From: a virus
Direction: 5' to 3' (one strand)
Length of the DNA stretch: 64,000 bases
IMG/VR virus record: IMGVR_UViG_3300040801_001224
Span: 264,097 to 328,096 of that record
The position numbers and the translations under genes are program-made. The notes under the pieces were generated by a model that had not been told where the DNA came from, searched no databases, and saw only the letters and a program-made list of their open reading frames with translations. Positions within the stretch are counted from its first letter, which is position 1; each line of letters begins with the position of its first letter. Shown here piece by piece: positions 1-6,656 of this stretch.

Positions 1-153
1 CTACTGTTTGATAATCGAACACCATCCTATACGGAAATATCAGAGCATGTTGAGGAGAACTATTCAATGACGTCCTTCTCATACATGATTGAGGAACCTA
101 CCGAATATAATGGTCTGGTAAATCCTGGTATAGTGAGGGTAATTCAACAATGA
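1..153 (+). CDS. C-terminal part of a hypothetical protein
   Basis: Frame 1 is open from the window edge to TGA at 151-153 and gives the last 50 residues of a protein (ending NPGIVRVIQQ). The start lies outside the window. It shares an ATGA overlap with the next gene, which supports translation in an operon. I do not recognise the family. Confidence 0.6.
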   Translation, partial: LLFDNRTPSYTEISEHVEENYSMTSFSYMIEEPTEYNGLVNPGIVRVIQQ

Positions 154-332
154 AATTCCAAGTTACTGTAATAGAAAGCGAACGTGGCTGGGGTCAAAAG
201 ATTGACGAAGTCCGTGAGTTCAACAGTGCTGACAAAGCATGGAAATTTTACGATGAAGTAAACAGCAGAAATACAGAACGTACTGCTCCAGACATATACT
301 GGCAAGCACAGCCGCCAGTAAGAATAGAATAA
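150..332 (+). CDS. small hypothetical protein, 60 aa
   Basis: The ATG at 150 overlaps the stop of the upstream gene (ATGA), so translational coupling is likely. The product is short and soluble, with an N-terminal strand (KFQVTVIE) and a central W-rich helix. Two bases after its stop the tRNA array begins. No family was recognised. Confidence 0.6.
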   Translation: MKFQVTVIESERGWGQKIDEVREFNSADKAWKFYDEVNSRNTERTAPDIYWQAQPPVRIE

Positions 333-333
333 T

Positions 334-409
334 AGTCCCGTAGCTCAGTCAGGAGAGCGCAGAGCTGATAACTCTGAGGTCGCAGGAGCAAAGCCTGCCG
401 GGACTACCA
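334..409 (+). tRNA. tRNA-Ile (anticodon GAT)
   Basis: Acceptor stem 334-340/399-405 is fully paired. The anticodon stem CAGAG/CTCTG frames loop CTGATAA. CCA is encoded at 407-409. First visible member of the array. Confidence 0.93.
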
Positions 410-416
410 ATTTAAC

Positions 417-491
417 GCCGAGTGGTCTGGATGTTTAGGTGCTGGTCTGCAAAACCATGTTAACAGGGTTAGATTCCCTGACTCGGCTCCA
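417..491 (+). tRNA. tRNA-Cys (anticodon GCA)
   Basis: Acceptor 417-423 pairs with 481-487. The anticodon loop is CTGCAAA. The T-loop is TTAGATT, slightly off the TTCRANN consensus. Discriminator T and encoded CCA at 489-491. Confidence 0.88.
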
Positions 492-492
492 A

Positions 493-569
493 GCCCCTAT
501 AGCTTAACTGGTTAAAGCGTCGAGCTCATAACTCGGGGAGTCCTTGTTCGAATCAAGGTGGGGGCACCA
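493..569 (+). tRNA. tRNA-Met or lysidine-type tRNA-Ile2 (anticodon CAT)
   Basis: Acceptor 493-499/559-565 pairs, the anticodon loop is CTCATAA, and CCA is encoded. A CAT anticodon can be Met or, after lysidine modification, Ile(AUA). The sequence alone does not separate these; an Ile(GAT) gene lies just upstream. Confidence 0.88.
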
Positions 570-576
570 ATTTTTT

Positions 577-734
577 TAACTTGTGCCGGAACTGGTATAC
601 GGGGGTGTGGTCTCAGTCAATATGAATAGGGTTGTGAATAAAGAATAGCAACTCTTGTACCCAGGGCGAAAACCACCAGGCGGTAAGCAGTACAACGCAA
701 AACGCCATTGTAGGTTCAAATCCTACCAAGTTAA
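577..734 (+). ncRNA. oversized tRNA-like element
   Basis: A perfect 7-bp acceptor (TAACTTG 577-583 with CAAGTTA 727-733) and a perfect 5-bp T-arm (710-714/722-726, loop TTCAAAT) flank a D-arm-like start. About 110 nt then lie where a 17-nt anticodon arm should be. The insert contains complementary pieces GTGGT/ACCAC and GGCG/CGCC. No CCA is encoded, unlike the neighbouring tRNAs. It may be a tRNA carrying an insertion, a degraded tRNA, or a separate tRNA-mimic RNA. No anticodon can be assigned. Confidence 0.45.
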
Positions 735-806
735 TTATGCGCGGTCCACGTTCCTCGCTGTAACTTTTGTTACATAGGTTGTGATTATGGCGGCGCACCA
801 TTTTAT

Positions 807-880
807 AGGGTCATAGTGTAATGGTAACACCCGAGATTTTGATTCTCGTATTCCAGATTCGAGTTCTGGTGACCCTGCCA
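807..880 (+). tRNA. tRNA-Gln (anticodon TTG)
   Basis: Acceptor AGGGTCA 807-813 pairs with TGACCCT 870-876. The anticodon loop is TTTTGAT, with G73 and encoded CCA. The 70 bases before it end in a GCGCACCA string that could be a relic of another tRNA 3' end. Confidence 0.9.
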
Positions 881-909
881 ATTTTACGCAGTTCGTGGTA
901 AATACAGTT

Positions 910-1296
910 ATGTGTACCCTGACGAACTTTTGTGTATTAGATGACATCGACGGCATCACAATCATATGTTTAACAGACGATATGAGTCAACAAGATGCCA
1001 TGCTTCTTATCGATCACTTGAGGGAACACGAACTGTACCATTATCGTCTGTTGGATTTTAATCAGTATCCATGTCAGATGTCTTCAAAAGACATTGAAGC
1101 ACTTGCTGAATACGACAAGAAGTTTCCAGAAAAAAACTATGGTGCTCTGATTGCTAAAGACAACCTAACATATGGTTTAATGAGAAAATATGCGGCCCAT
1201 CGTGAAATGGATGATCTAGCAACTATACGTGTATTTAGGACCATGCGTGAAGGCATAGCGTGGTTAAAAAAGAAAAGACACGATCAAGATAAATAA
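910..1296 (+). CDS. SpoIIAA/STAS-like small protein, copy 1
   Basis: About 128 aa. I chose ATG 910 over an upstream GTG at 895 because it aligns with the start of the next gene, its tandem paralogue. Both share Y-x-Y-R-L-[LF]-D-F-[ND], then DYDKKFPEKNY, ALIA-D, and a C-terminal VFRTMREGIAWLKK. The ending resembles SpoIIAA-like (STAS-fold) proteins that finish with VF-x(4)-EA-x-WL. The fold call is tentative and the role unknown. The stop TAA lies inside the late promoter of the next gene. Confidence 0.6.
   Translation: MCTLTNFCVLDDIDGITIICLTDDMSQQDAMLLIDHLREHELYHYRLLDFNQYPCQMSSKDIEALAEYDKKFPEKNYGALIAKDNLTYGLMRKYAAHREMDDLATIRVFRTMREGIAWLKKKRHDQDK
1288..1295 (+). promoter_or_regulatory. late-type promoter GATAAATA, leaderless
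   Basis: GATAAATA ends exactly 5 nt before ATG 1301. It overlaps the stop codon of the upstream paralogue, so the second copy can be transcribed independently. Confidence 0.6.
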
Positions 1297-1300
1297 TACT

Positions 1301-1684
1301 ATGCTAATACATGACTTATACGACTTTAACTATGTCGATGGTATTCTTATGACTACCCTTAAACATAGCCCGACACTTGAGACAATCAGACAATTGGTTG
1401 ATTATCAGATCAAGACAGACCGTTATCGTTATCGTTTATTTGATTTTAATGGTTTTACTCCTGCTGAAATGAGGGCAAGTGAAGTCAGAAGATTAGCAGA
1501 CTATGATCGAGCATATCCAGAAGAAAGTTACTCAGCTATCATAGCTGATGACGCACTATTGTTTGGCATTGAACGCATGTTTGAAACCTACAGAGACCGC
1601 AGTGGTTATTCTCGAGTAAGAGTATTCAACGATAAAGAAAATGGTCTAACCTGGCTTAAATTACTACAAGCCAATAATTCTTAA
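1301..1684 (+). CDS. SpoIIAA/STAS-like small protein, copy 2
   Basis: 127 aa, tandem paralogue of the gene at 910. Shared blocks include RYRYRLFDFNGF, ADYDRAYPEESYSAIIADD and VFNDKENGLTWLKLL. It has no Shine-Dalgarno and starts directly behind a late-type promoter, which predicts a leaderless transcript. Function unknown; a STAS-like fold is an inference from the C-terminal pattern. Confidence 0.62.
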   Translation: MLIHDLYDFNYVDGILMTTLKHSPTLETIRQLVDYQIKTDRYRYRLFDFNGFTPAEMRASEVRRLADYDRAYPEESYSAIIADDALLFGIERMFETYRDRSGYSRVRVFNDKENGLTWLKLLQANNS

Positions 1685-1702
1685 AATCTTTTGAAAAAAA
1701 GG

Positions 1703-1731
1703 TTGACAAACCCATTATACTCTAGTATAAT
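1703..1731 (+). promoter_or_regulatory. sigma70-type promoter for the giant RNA
   Basis: TTGACA 1703-1708, 17-nt spacer, TATAAT 1726-1731, all consensus. No coding region follows; the predicted start near 1738 opens an 870-nt non-coding stretch. Confidence 0.8.
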
Positions 1732-1737
1732 ACAATT

Positions 1738-2605
1738 CAAAGTTAAGCAATGTCGCATATCGACGATAAGGCACTGAAAGGTGTCGAAGGATGGGAATCC
1801 AACAGCCCATCACCAGCAATGGTAGAGGTATGCAAGCCGAGACTCCAATAAGATATCAGTCATGCTGGTATTAGGAGACAAAGGCTCTCTTAGGGAAGTA
1901 CCCCCAGGCCAACGGTGAGGGGCGAAAGTAACAGGTGAAGCTGACTACCTAGGGTTCAAAGAGCTAAGTTGACAGAGTCAAAGGGTAGTGTTACTTGTAC
2001 AAGACTTAGCGGTCGAGTGCTGTGACGCAGTCTTATAGGTAGTGTCCACAACCAGGGCATAATATCTAGAAAGACAACTGAAAAGTAACCTTAGCGGGTG
2101 AAACAGTATTCGGTGTAGCGTATTCTGTACTCCAAAAGAGTATGGACCGTTTTAGAGGCGCACATCGAGGTTGGTTTAAGTTAGCTCAATTGGTTAGAGC
2201 AACGGCATTTTGGAGCCGTGGGTTCTTGGTTCAATTCCAAGACTTACATACAAAAACGCAAAGACGCCTCTACGTAGTAGTAACGATTAAATGACTTAAT
2301 TGTCCGTACACTCCGGTGAATACGGAATAGGTTGAACTCGCAAGGTGACGCCTAGTTTGTTTGAAGTCGCACATTGGATTTAGCGATCCTTAACTGCTCG
2401 CAAGGCAGATGGAACACTGACAGCAGAAACGACTACTATAAAAGTGTAAACGCCAGCACTATAAAATGGGCAGTCATGCTTGATACCGAAAGACGAGACC
2501 ACGGTCTGTCCAAGGGGAGTAGGGCTTAACTAGCAAGGTCGCACTTGTTAGGTACGAGTTCCGAATGATCAAGTGTAATACGTCCTAACTCTCAGACGTA
2601 TCTAA
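1738..2605 (+). ncRNA. giant structured RNA with embedded tRNA (GOLLD-like)
   Basis: There is no credible ORF over about 870 nt, yet the stretch has a consensus promoter and many local hairpins. Examples are GATGGG/CCCATC near 1793, CTGC/GCAG at the CTGCTCGCAAGGCAG motif, and CCGTA/TACGG around 2304-2325. An 8-bp perfect helix, TAGAGGCG 2153-2160 with CGCCTCTA 2265-2272, holds a whole tRNA in its loop. A 7-bp hairpin (ATACGTC 2578-2584/GACGTAT 2595-2601) closes the 3' end. Known background: GOLLD RNAs are about 0.8 kb, occur in phages near tRNAs, and some carry an internal tRNA. Assignment to GOLLD is by these features, not by a covariance model. Confidence 0.72.
2175..2248 (+). tRNA. tRNA-Pro-like (anticodon TGG) inside the giant RNA
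   Basis: D-arm GCTCAATTGGTTAGAGC and T-arm CTTGG-TTCAATT-CCAAG are canonical. The acceptor 2175-2181/2242-2248 has one T/C mismatch. The anticodon stem ACGGC/GCCGT encloses an 8-nt loop (ATTTTGGA), one base more than normal; TGG follows T33 in the most natural reading. CCA is not encoded. It sits in the loop of the 2153-2160/2265-2272 helix. Confidence 0.7.
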
Positions 2606-2658
2606 TTTATCATTTAGGCAAAAGTATTCATAAAGTTTTCAGTGTTAAATTTAAGATA

Positions 2659-2666
2659 GATAAATA
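2659..2666 (+). promoter_or_regulatory. late-type promoter GATAAATA
   Basis: GATAAATA 22 nt upstream of tRNA-Leu(TAG), behind the giant RNA. It would let the following tRNAs be transcribed late. Confidence 0.45.
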
Positions 2667-2687
2667 ACACTGTACTTAATAAGTAAT

Positions 2688-2774
2688 GCCGAGGTGGAGG
2701 AACTGGTAGACTCGCGGTCTTTAGGTGTCCGTTCCATATTTGGAGTGTGGGTTCGACTCCCACCCTCGGCACCA
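2688..2774 (+). tRNA. tRNA-Leu (anticodon TAG)
   Basis: Class II tRNA of 87 nt. Acceptor GCCGAGG/CCTCGGC, anticodon loop TTTAGGT, a long variable arm, T-arm GTGGG-TTCGACT-CCCAC, encoded CCA at 2772-2774. The anticodon stem has one T/T mismatch. Confidence 0.9.
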
Positions 2775-2790
2775 ATTGAAAAGTTTTAAT

Positions 2791-2866
2791 GCCACTATAG
2801 CTCAGCTGGTAGAGCGCCACACTTGTAATGTGGATGTCCCGTGTTCGATTCATGGTGGTGGCACCA
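2791..2866 (+). tRNA. tRNA-Thr (anticodon TGT)
   Basis: Acceptor 2791-2797/2856-2862 pairs with one G-T wobble. The anticodon loop is CTTGTAA and CCA is encoded at 2864-2866. Confidence 0.92.
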
Positions 2867-2994
2867 AACATAATGGTCCTGTTCCTATAATAGCAGGTAT
2901 TGGTGGTAGAAATGTGTAAACGGTTTAAGGGCACCACCCTTCCTTAAACTCCGGACGATACGTAACCGGCCATAAATTTAAGGAGAATATTAAG
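2867..2994 (+). other. spacer with hairpin between tRNA-Thr and tRNA-Ala
   Basis: No ORF or tRNA. An 8-bp hairpin GTTTAAGG 2923-2930/CCTTAAAC 2942-2949 is the only clear structure. Similar hairpin-bearing spacers follow other tRNAs in this array (3953-4067, 4142-4275, 11091-11188). They may be processing or stabilising elements. Confidence 0.35.
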
Positions 2995-3071
2995 GGGGCG
3001 GTAGCTCAATTTGGGAGAGCACCTGTTTTGCAGGCAGGCGGTTGCGGATTCAAGTTCCGCCCGCTCCACCA
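2995..3071 (+). tRNA. tRNA-Ala (anticodon TGC)
   Basis: Acceptor GGGGCGG 2995-3001 pairs with CCGCTCC 3061-3067. The anticodon stem CCTGT/GCAGG holds loop TTTGCAG. T-arm GCGGA-TTCAAGT-TCCGC, encoded CCA. Confidence 0.9.
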
Positions 3072-3108
3072 GTCCGACTCAATAAAACTCCACCAAAATT
3101 CCTATATA

Positions 3109-3116
3109 GATAAATA
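3109..3116 (+). promoter_or_regulatory. late-type promoter GATAAATA, leaderless
   Basis: Ends exactly 5 nt before ATG 3122 of the HNH endonuclease. Confidence 0.6.
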
Positions 3117-3121
3117 CTAAT

Positions 3122-3952
3122 ATGATAGGAAAATGCTCATGTGTTATATGTAAAAAACAGTACTCTGGAAAGGGGATACACACCCATGCCGACAGAACTC
3201 ATGGTGACGAAGAGACAAAAGCCAAATATAGTTCAGGATATAATGGCAGATACAATGATCCAGAACATATGAAAAACTTAAAAAAGTCATTAAAAAAGTT
3301 TTACGACAAAGAGTTAGGCCCTAAAAAAACATATAATGTTTCTTGCCATAAGTGTGGTAAAGATTTCGATGTAACCGAAAGAGAAAATCAATTTCCGTCT
3401 AAAGAAAAATATTTCTGTTCTGCAACTTGTAGAAATACTAGGTCGCATACAGAAGCCACAAAACAGAAAATAAAAAAATCACTCAGAAAATATAATGGGC
3501 CTGAAAAAATATATGAAAAGACATGCCCTTGGTGTAGTAAAATTCACACTACTAAGGAAAAAAATAAAAAATTCTGCTCGCGAGATTGTGCCACAAAACA
3601 TAAATCGGCAGAAGCCAGGAAACATCGTTCGGCATATAAGAACTACAGGGCAGATTGCGAATTTAGGTTTAATCTAAAAGATTATCCAGAAGAATTTAAT
3701 TTCGCACTTATTGAAGAGCATGGATGGTATAGTGCGGCCAATAGAGGAAATAATCTATATGGTGTGAGCCGAGATCACATAGTAAGTGTGAAATACGGCT
3801 TTGAGAATAATATAGATCCAGCTATTATATCTCATCCAGCAAATTGCCAGTTAATGATACATTCGGACAATGTATCAAAATATACGAATAACGATTTAAC
3901 AATCGACCAGCTTTTAGAGAAGATCGAAATCTGGAATAATAAATACATTTAA
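3122..3952 (+). CDS. HNH homing endonuclease with zinc fingers
   Basis: 276 aa. The N-terminal two thirds carry three Cys-rich fingers: CSCVICKKQY with H-x(3)-H near residues 5-28, VSCHKCGKDF with FCSATC near 74-100, and KTCPWCSK with FCSRDC near 133-153. The C-terminal nuclease part shows SRDHIVSVKYG followed by HPANCQLM and a late Lys, matching HNH enzymes. These are free-standing homing endonucleases that nick or cut phage DNA and spread into related phages; DNA recognition presumably uses the fingers. It lies between tRNA-Ala and tRNA-Gly and has its own leaderless late promoter. Confidence 0.85.
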   Translation: MIGKCSCVICKKQYSGKGIHTHADRTHGDEETKAKYSSGYNGRYNDPEHMKNLKKSLKKFYDKELGPKKTYNVSCHKCGKDFDVTERENQFPSKEKYFCSATCRNTRSHTEATKQKIKKSLRKYNGPEKIYEKTCPWCSKIHTTKEKNKKFCSRDCATKHKSAEARKHRSAYKNYRADCEFRFNLKDYPEEFNFALIEEHGWYSAANRGNNLYGVSRDHIVSVKYGFENNIDPAIISHPANCQLMIHSDNVSKYTNNDLTIDQLLEKIEIWNNKYI

Positions 3953-4067
3953 CAACACCTTCTAAGCCTCTGTTTACATGCTCACCCCGGGAGGTTACTT
4001 AAACGGCTCTCCAAGCCGCTCACGCTGAACAATTAGAGTTCATATGTCATGCTGTGGAGAGTTATTT

Positions 4068-4141
4068 GCGTCCATAGTTTAGTGGTAAAACGATAGCTTG
4101 CCATGCTGTAGTCCCGAGTTCGACTCTCGGTGGACGCTCCA
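4068..4141 (+). tRNA. tRNA-Gly (anticodon GCC)
   Basis: Acceptor GCGTCCA 4068-4074/TGGACGC 4131-4137, anticodon loop TTGCCAT, T-arm CCGAG-TTCGACT-CTCGG, T73 and encoded CCA. Confidence 0.92.
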
Positions 4142-4275
4142 AACACGATGGTGGTCCGGGCTGATAAACTGGACGCCACCCAGTGTATTGTGGTGGATAG
4201 GCTGGAACCCTTTTGGAGCATGGTCCCAAAACTCTGAATAGAACGATCCTCTGCTCACATCACATAGTTTATATT

Positions 4276-5301
4276 ATGATAAAATACATTCTATTACTCT
4301 TATTATTGGTTGGTTGCTCAGGTGATGATAACCCTGAGCCTGTTACTGAATTCGGCTTTACTATGCTTCAGCCCAATTCATACCAATTACAGTGGCCTGA
4401 AGATCCAGATGCCACATATTACGTCATAGAAACAAACACAACGTCCAATATACTTAACATTGACTTATCAACTGTTGAATTGACTGATAACAAATATGTG
4501 TTTGAGTGGGATGTATTATTCAACGGCTCAGTACATCATAGGATAACGGCATGTACGATGAGTGGCTGTAAGGAGCCTGGAGAATGGTTATTAATATTTG
4601 AAGTGCCCCAATTTCCGGATACGCCATATCAGATAGACGTTCTAGCTGTATATGACAATAGAGCGTTTGATATAGACAACGGTATCGCAACTAAAATAAA
4701 CAGGGACTTTGCTAAAATCAACGACATACTGCTCAATAACAATTTAGAGAGCTATGTAAAGTTTAACTTGGTGACAATGCGTCTGGACAGAACGTTTGAT
4801 TGGCCACGTGACAACACAAGTGCTAATGAAGCGTTAATAAACGATCCTGAAATACAGGCATTGCGTGATGATGCTGGTGCAGATATAGTTATAGGTATAA
4901 ACACTGATCCGGGTTTCCCTGGTGGTGGTACCGGCAAAATGTATATGGATTCGGATAGAAAACAATTCTTCACGTTTTACACATACACCGAAATAGAACA
5001 ACAGGCATACGCCACAGTAGCACAATATACGTTAGGTTCGGAAGATCACGTACTCTTACATGAGATGCTACACACATTTGGGTTACAGCATGACCTACAG
5101 ACAGCGTTCATAGACTTCAATGTCAGTGCTGAATATTCTTATGCTCATGGTTTGCAGAGTGAACGGGAATGTACTATTATGGCAAGGGCGTGTCCACGTA
5201 ATCTAATACTAGCAGATGAACCCACTAATACCGGTGGTTTTTCATCAAGTAACAAATTGCGTTTTATGGAAACAATTCCTGTTATAGCAGATTTTAGATA
5301 A
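4276..5301 (+). CDS. lipoprotein with metzincin-type metalloprotease domain
   Basis: 341 aa. ATG 4276 is chosen because it gives a clean lipoprotein signal (MIKYILLLLLLVGC, lipobox LVGC) and removes 21 unlikely N-terminal residues. Residues about 25-120 look like a fibronectin/Ig-type beta domain. The catalytic domain contains LLHEMLHTFGLQHD, an exact HExxHxxGxxH zinc site followed by D as in metzincins. Several Cys pairs (for example CTMSGC and CTIMARAC) fit an exported protein. It probably acts at the host outer membrane or periplasmic face after lipidation; the substrate is unknown. Envelope remodelling, receptor shaving or superinfection exclusion are possible roles. No strong ribosome-binding site is seen. 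Confidence 0.75.
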   Translation: MIKYILLLLLLVGCSGDDNPEPVTEFGFTMLQPNSYQLQWPEDPDATYYVIETNTTSNILNIDLSTVELTDNKYVFEWDVLFNGSVHHRITACTMSGCKEPGEWLLIFEVPQFPDTPYQIDVLAVYDNRAFDIDNGIATKINRDFAKINDILLNNNLESYVKFNLVTMRLDRTFDWPRDNTSANEALINDPEIQALRDDAGADIVIGINTDPGFPGGGTGKMYMDSDRKQFFTFYTYTEIEQQAYATVAQYTLGSEDHVLLHEMLHTFGLQHDLQTAFIDFNVSAEYSYAHGLQSERECTIMARACPRNLILADEPTNTGGFSSSNKLRFMETIPVIADFR

Positions 5302-5306
5302 AACTA

Positions 5307-5335
5307 TTGACAATCCCACTATCCTGTAGTATAAT
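5307..5335 (+). promoter_or_regulatory. sigma70-type promoter, leaderless
   Basis: TTGACA 5307-5312, N17, TATAAT 5330-5335. ATG 5342 follows after exactly 6 nt. Confidence 0.8.
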
Positions 5336-5341
5336 ACCTAT

Positions 5342-5677
5342 ATGAAAGTTACAGGAACGCAAACTAAAGAAGTTAAGATTGAAATTAGTGATTATCAGAT
5401 TGAAAAGATCATTAGAAAATCCAACTTACCCATTAAAGAATACGCAAATATATTAGAATCTAAATATATTAGAGAAGTATTCAAGGAAGATGGTTACAGC
5501 GAATCCAACTACCCAGTATATGATTATGAACGTAAAAAATGGGAAATATGGGTTGAAGCATATCATGGTAGTGATTGGACTAATCCTGTTCGTGATGCAA
5601 CAGAGAATGAAATTGCTGTAATGAATGCTATTCAAGAAATTAGAAATGTGTTCCTCGCAGAAGAGTTAATTAAATAA
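5342..5677 (+). CDS. hypothetical protein, 111 aa
   Basis: First gene of a three-gene unit driven by a consensus promoter whose predicted start is the ATG itself. Charged and soluble; the middle holds a W-rich segment (YERKKWEIWVEAYHGSDW). No family recognised. Its stop overlaps the next start as TAATG, so reinitiation is likely. Confidence 0.7.
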   Translation: MKVTGTQTKEVKIEISDYQIEKIIRKSNLPIKEYANILESKYIREVFKEDGYSESNYPVYDYERKKWEIWVEAYHGSDWTNPVRDATENEIAVMNAIQEIRNVFLAEELIK

Positions 5678-5880
5678 TGGATAGAATACCAACCATAAAT
5701 CATACGGACCGTCCGGTTGGCCATGATAAATATGATGACATGCTATTCCGTACTCTAGATGAATTTATGGAAATGCATGATCAAGACTATCTCACAATAT
5801 CTAGATTTGATGGTGAGCTAGTTGCTCGTGTAGGTATTGAAGATTTATTTAAGTACATGAAAGAGTACATGGATCGGTAA
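5677..5880 (+). CDS. hypothetical protein, 67 aa
   Basis: Sits between two TAATG overlaps (5675-5679 and 5878-5882). Acidic N-terminal half; C-terminal segment VARVGIEDLFKYMKEYM is probably helical. Unknown function. Confidence 0.65.
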   Translation: MDRIPTINHTDRPVGHDKYDDMLFRTLDEFMEMHDQDYLTISRFDGELVARVGIEDLFKYMKEYMDR

Positions 5881-6065
5881 TGTTCTTTTTAGAGTTACCT
5901 AGACCATGGTACACCTATACAGTCAAAGATCTAGGAGTGGTTGAAAGTACTGTTAAAAGGAATAGAAAGATTGTTTTTACGGCCATGATGGAGAGTGATA
6001 ATCCTGAATGGTTGAGAAAGTTAAAGCAACAGGAAAGGTTGCTTGAAAGATTAAAGGGTGCGTAA
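5880..6065 (+). CDS. hypothetical basic protein, 61 aa
   Basis: Coupled to the upstream gene by TAATG. The last ten bases of this gene (6056-6065) are also the 5' acceptor and first bases of tRNA-Asn, so its C-terminus is constrained by tRNA sequence. Processing of the tRNA would cut this mRNA at its 3' end. Helical, Lys/Arg-rich C-terminus. Confidence 0.6.
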   Translation: MFFLELPRPWYTYTVKDLGVVESTVKRNRKIVFTAMMESDNPEWLRKLKQQERLLERLKGA

Positions 6066-6130
6066 CTCAGTGGTAGAGTAGTCGGCTGTTAACCGATAGG
6101 TCGGATGTTCGAATCATCCCGTGCCCGCCA
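6056..6130 (+). tRNA. tRNA-Asn (anticodon GTT)
   Basis: Acceptor GGGTGCG 6056-6062/CGTGCCC 6120-6126 with wobble pairs, anticodon loop CTGTTAA, T-arm GGATG-TTCGAAT-CATCC, G73 and encoded CCA. Its 5' end overlaps a coding sequence by 10 nt. Confidence 0.9.
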
Positions 6131-6134
6131 AATT

Positions 6135-6213
6135 TTGAAGTACCCTAGAAGCAAGGGAAACCAAGTCGGAGACATTTTATATGTTGGTCAGGCGACAGGC
6201 GAGGGTACTTCAA
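6135..6213 (+). ncRNA. 79-nt closed hairpin RNA upstream of cheW
   Basis: A 12-bp perfect helix TTGAAGTACCCT 6135-6146 with AGGGTACTTCAA 6202-6213 closes a 55-nt loop region containing smaller hairpins. It starts 5 nt after tRNA-Asn and ends 20 nt before the cheW start. It could be a processed small RNA or a cis-acting leader for cheW; no riboswitch class was recognised. Confidence 0.55.
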
Positions 6214-6232
6214 TTTTATATTAAGGTAGAAC

Positions 6233-6655
6233 ATGCAGATATTAACATTCATAGAAGACAGGGAAGCGTATGCCATTGACATAATGCAGGTCAAAGAAAT
6301 TATACGTTTAGATGAAAGTGCTGTGCGTCCTGTGCCTGGTGAAGGACCAGAGCATTATGGTTTAATGTATTTGCGTGAGACACCAATCAGTGTATTTAAT
6401 GCCAACATTGTGTTAGGATTAGCCGACACTGAAATAACAGATGAAACCCGTATTATTATATTGGAAGACGACGGACAGTTATATGGATTTTCATGTGACT
6501 CAATACGTGAAATATATCGGGTAGATGAAGGGGATATACAGAACCCTGTGGAACGTAGTAGATTTATACGTGGGGTTATATACTGTAAGGAACGTGATGA
6601 AACAGTCGTAATACTGGATCACGAAAACTTATTTGAATCCTTTTCAGAAAGATAA
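6233..6655 (+). CDS. cheW: CheW-domain chemotaxis adaptor homologue
   Basis: 140 aa, essentially one CheW domain. ATG 6233 has AAGG 6 nt upstream. Family features are in order: YAIDIMQVKEIIR (residues 12-24), VRPVPGEGPEHYGLMYLR with the Gly-Leu-x-x-Leu-Arg turn near 40, RIIILEDDGQLYGF near 80, CDSIREIYRVDE, and FIRGVIYCKERDETVVILD toward the end. CheW couples chemoreceptors to the kinase CheA at the cytoplasmic array. A free-standing phage copy could compete with or rewire host signalling, for swimming or for a pilus (Chp-type) pathway. Gene context is tRNAs and a hairpin RNA, not chemotaxis genes, which points to acquisition from a host. Confidence 0.85.
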   Translation: MQILTFIEDREAYAIDIMQVKEIIRLDESAVRPVPGEGPEHYGLMYLRETPISVFNANIVLGLADTEITDETRIIILEDDGQLYGFSCDSIREIYRVDEGDIQNPVERSRFIRGVIYCKERDETVVILDHENLFESFSER

Positions 6656-6656
6656 T

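Noticed and set aside
577-734. tmRNA with a short reading frame
   Set aside because: Only about 158 nt, no encoded CCA, no Ala-type G-U acceptor pair and no recognisable tag frame; acceptor and T-arm alone are not enough.
2614-2937. Minus-strand ORFs over tRNA genes (also near 613-965, 7124-7393 and 12000-12511)
   Set aside because: They are translations of the complement of tRNA genes, visible from repeated VGFEPT- or VEPT-like T-arm readings; no promoters or ribosome sites.
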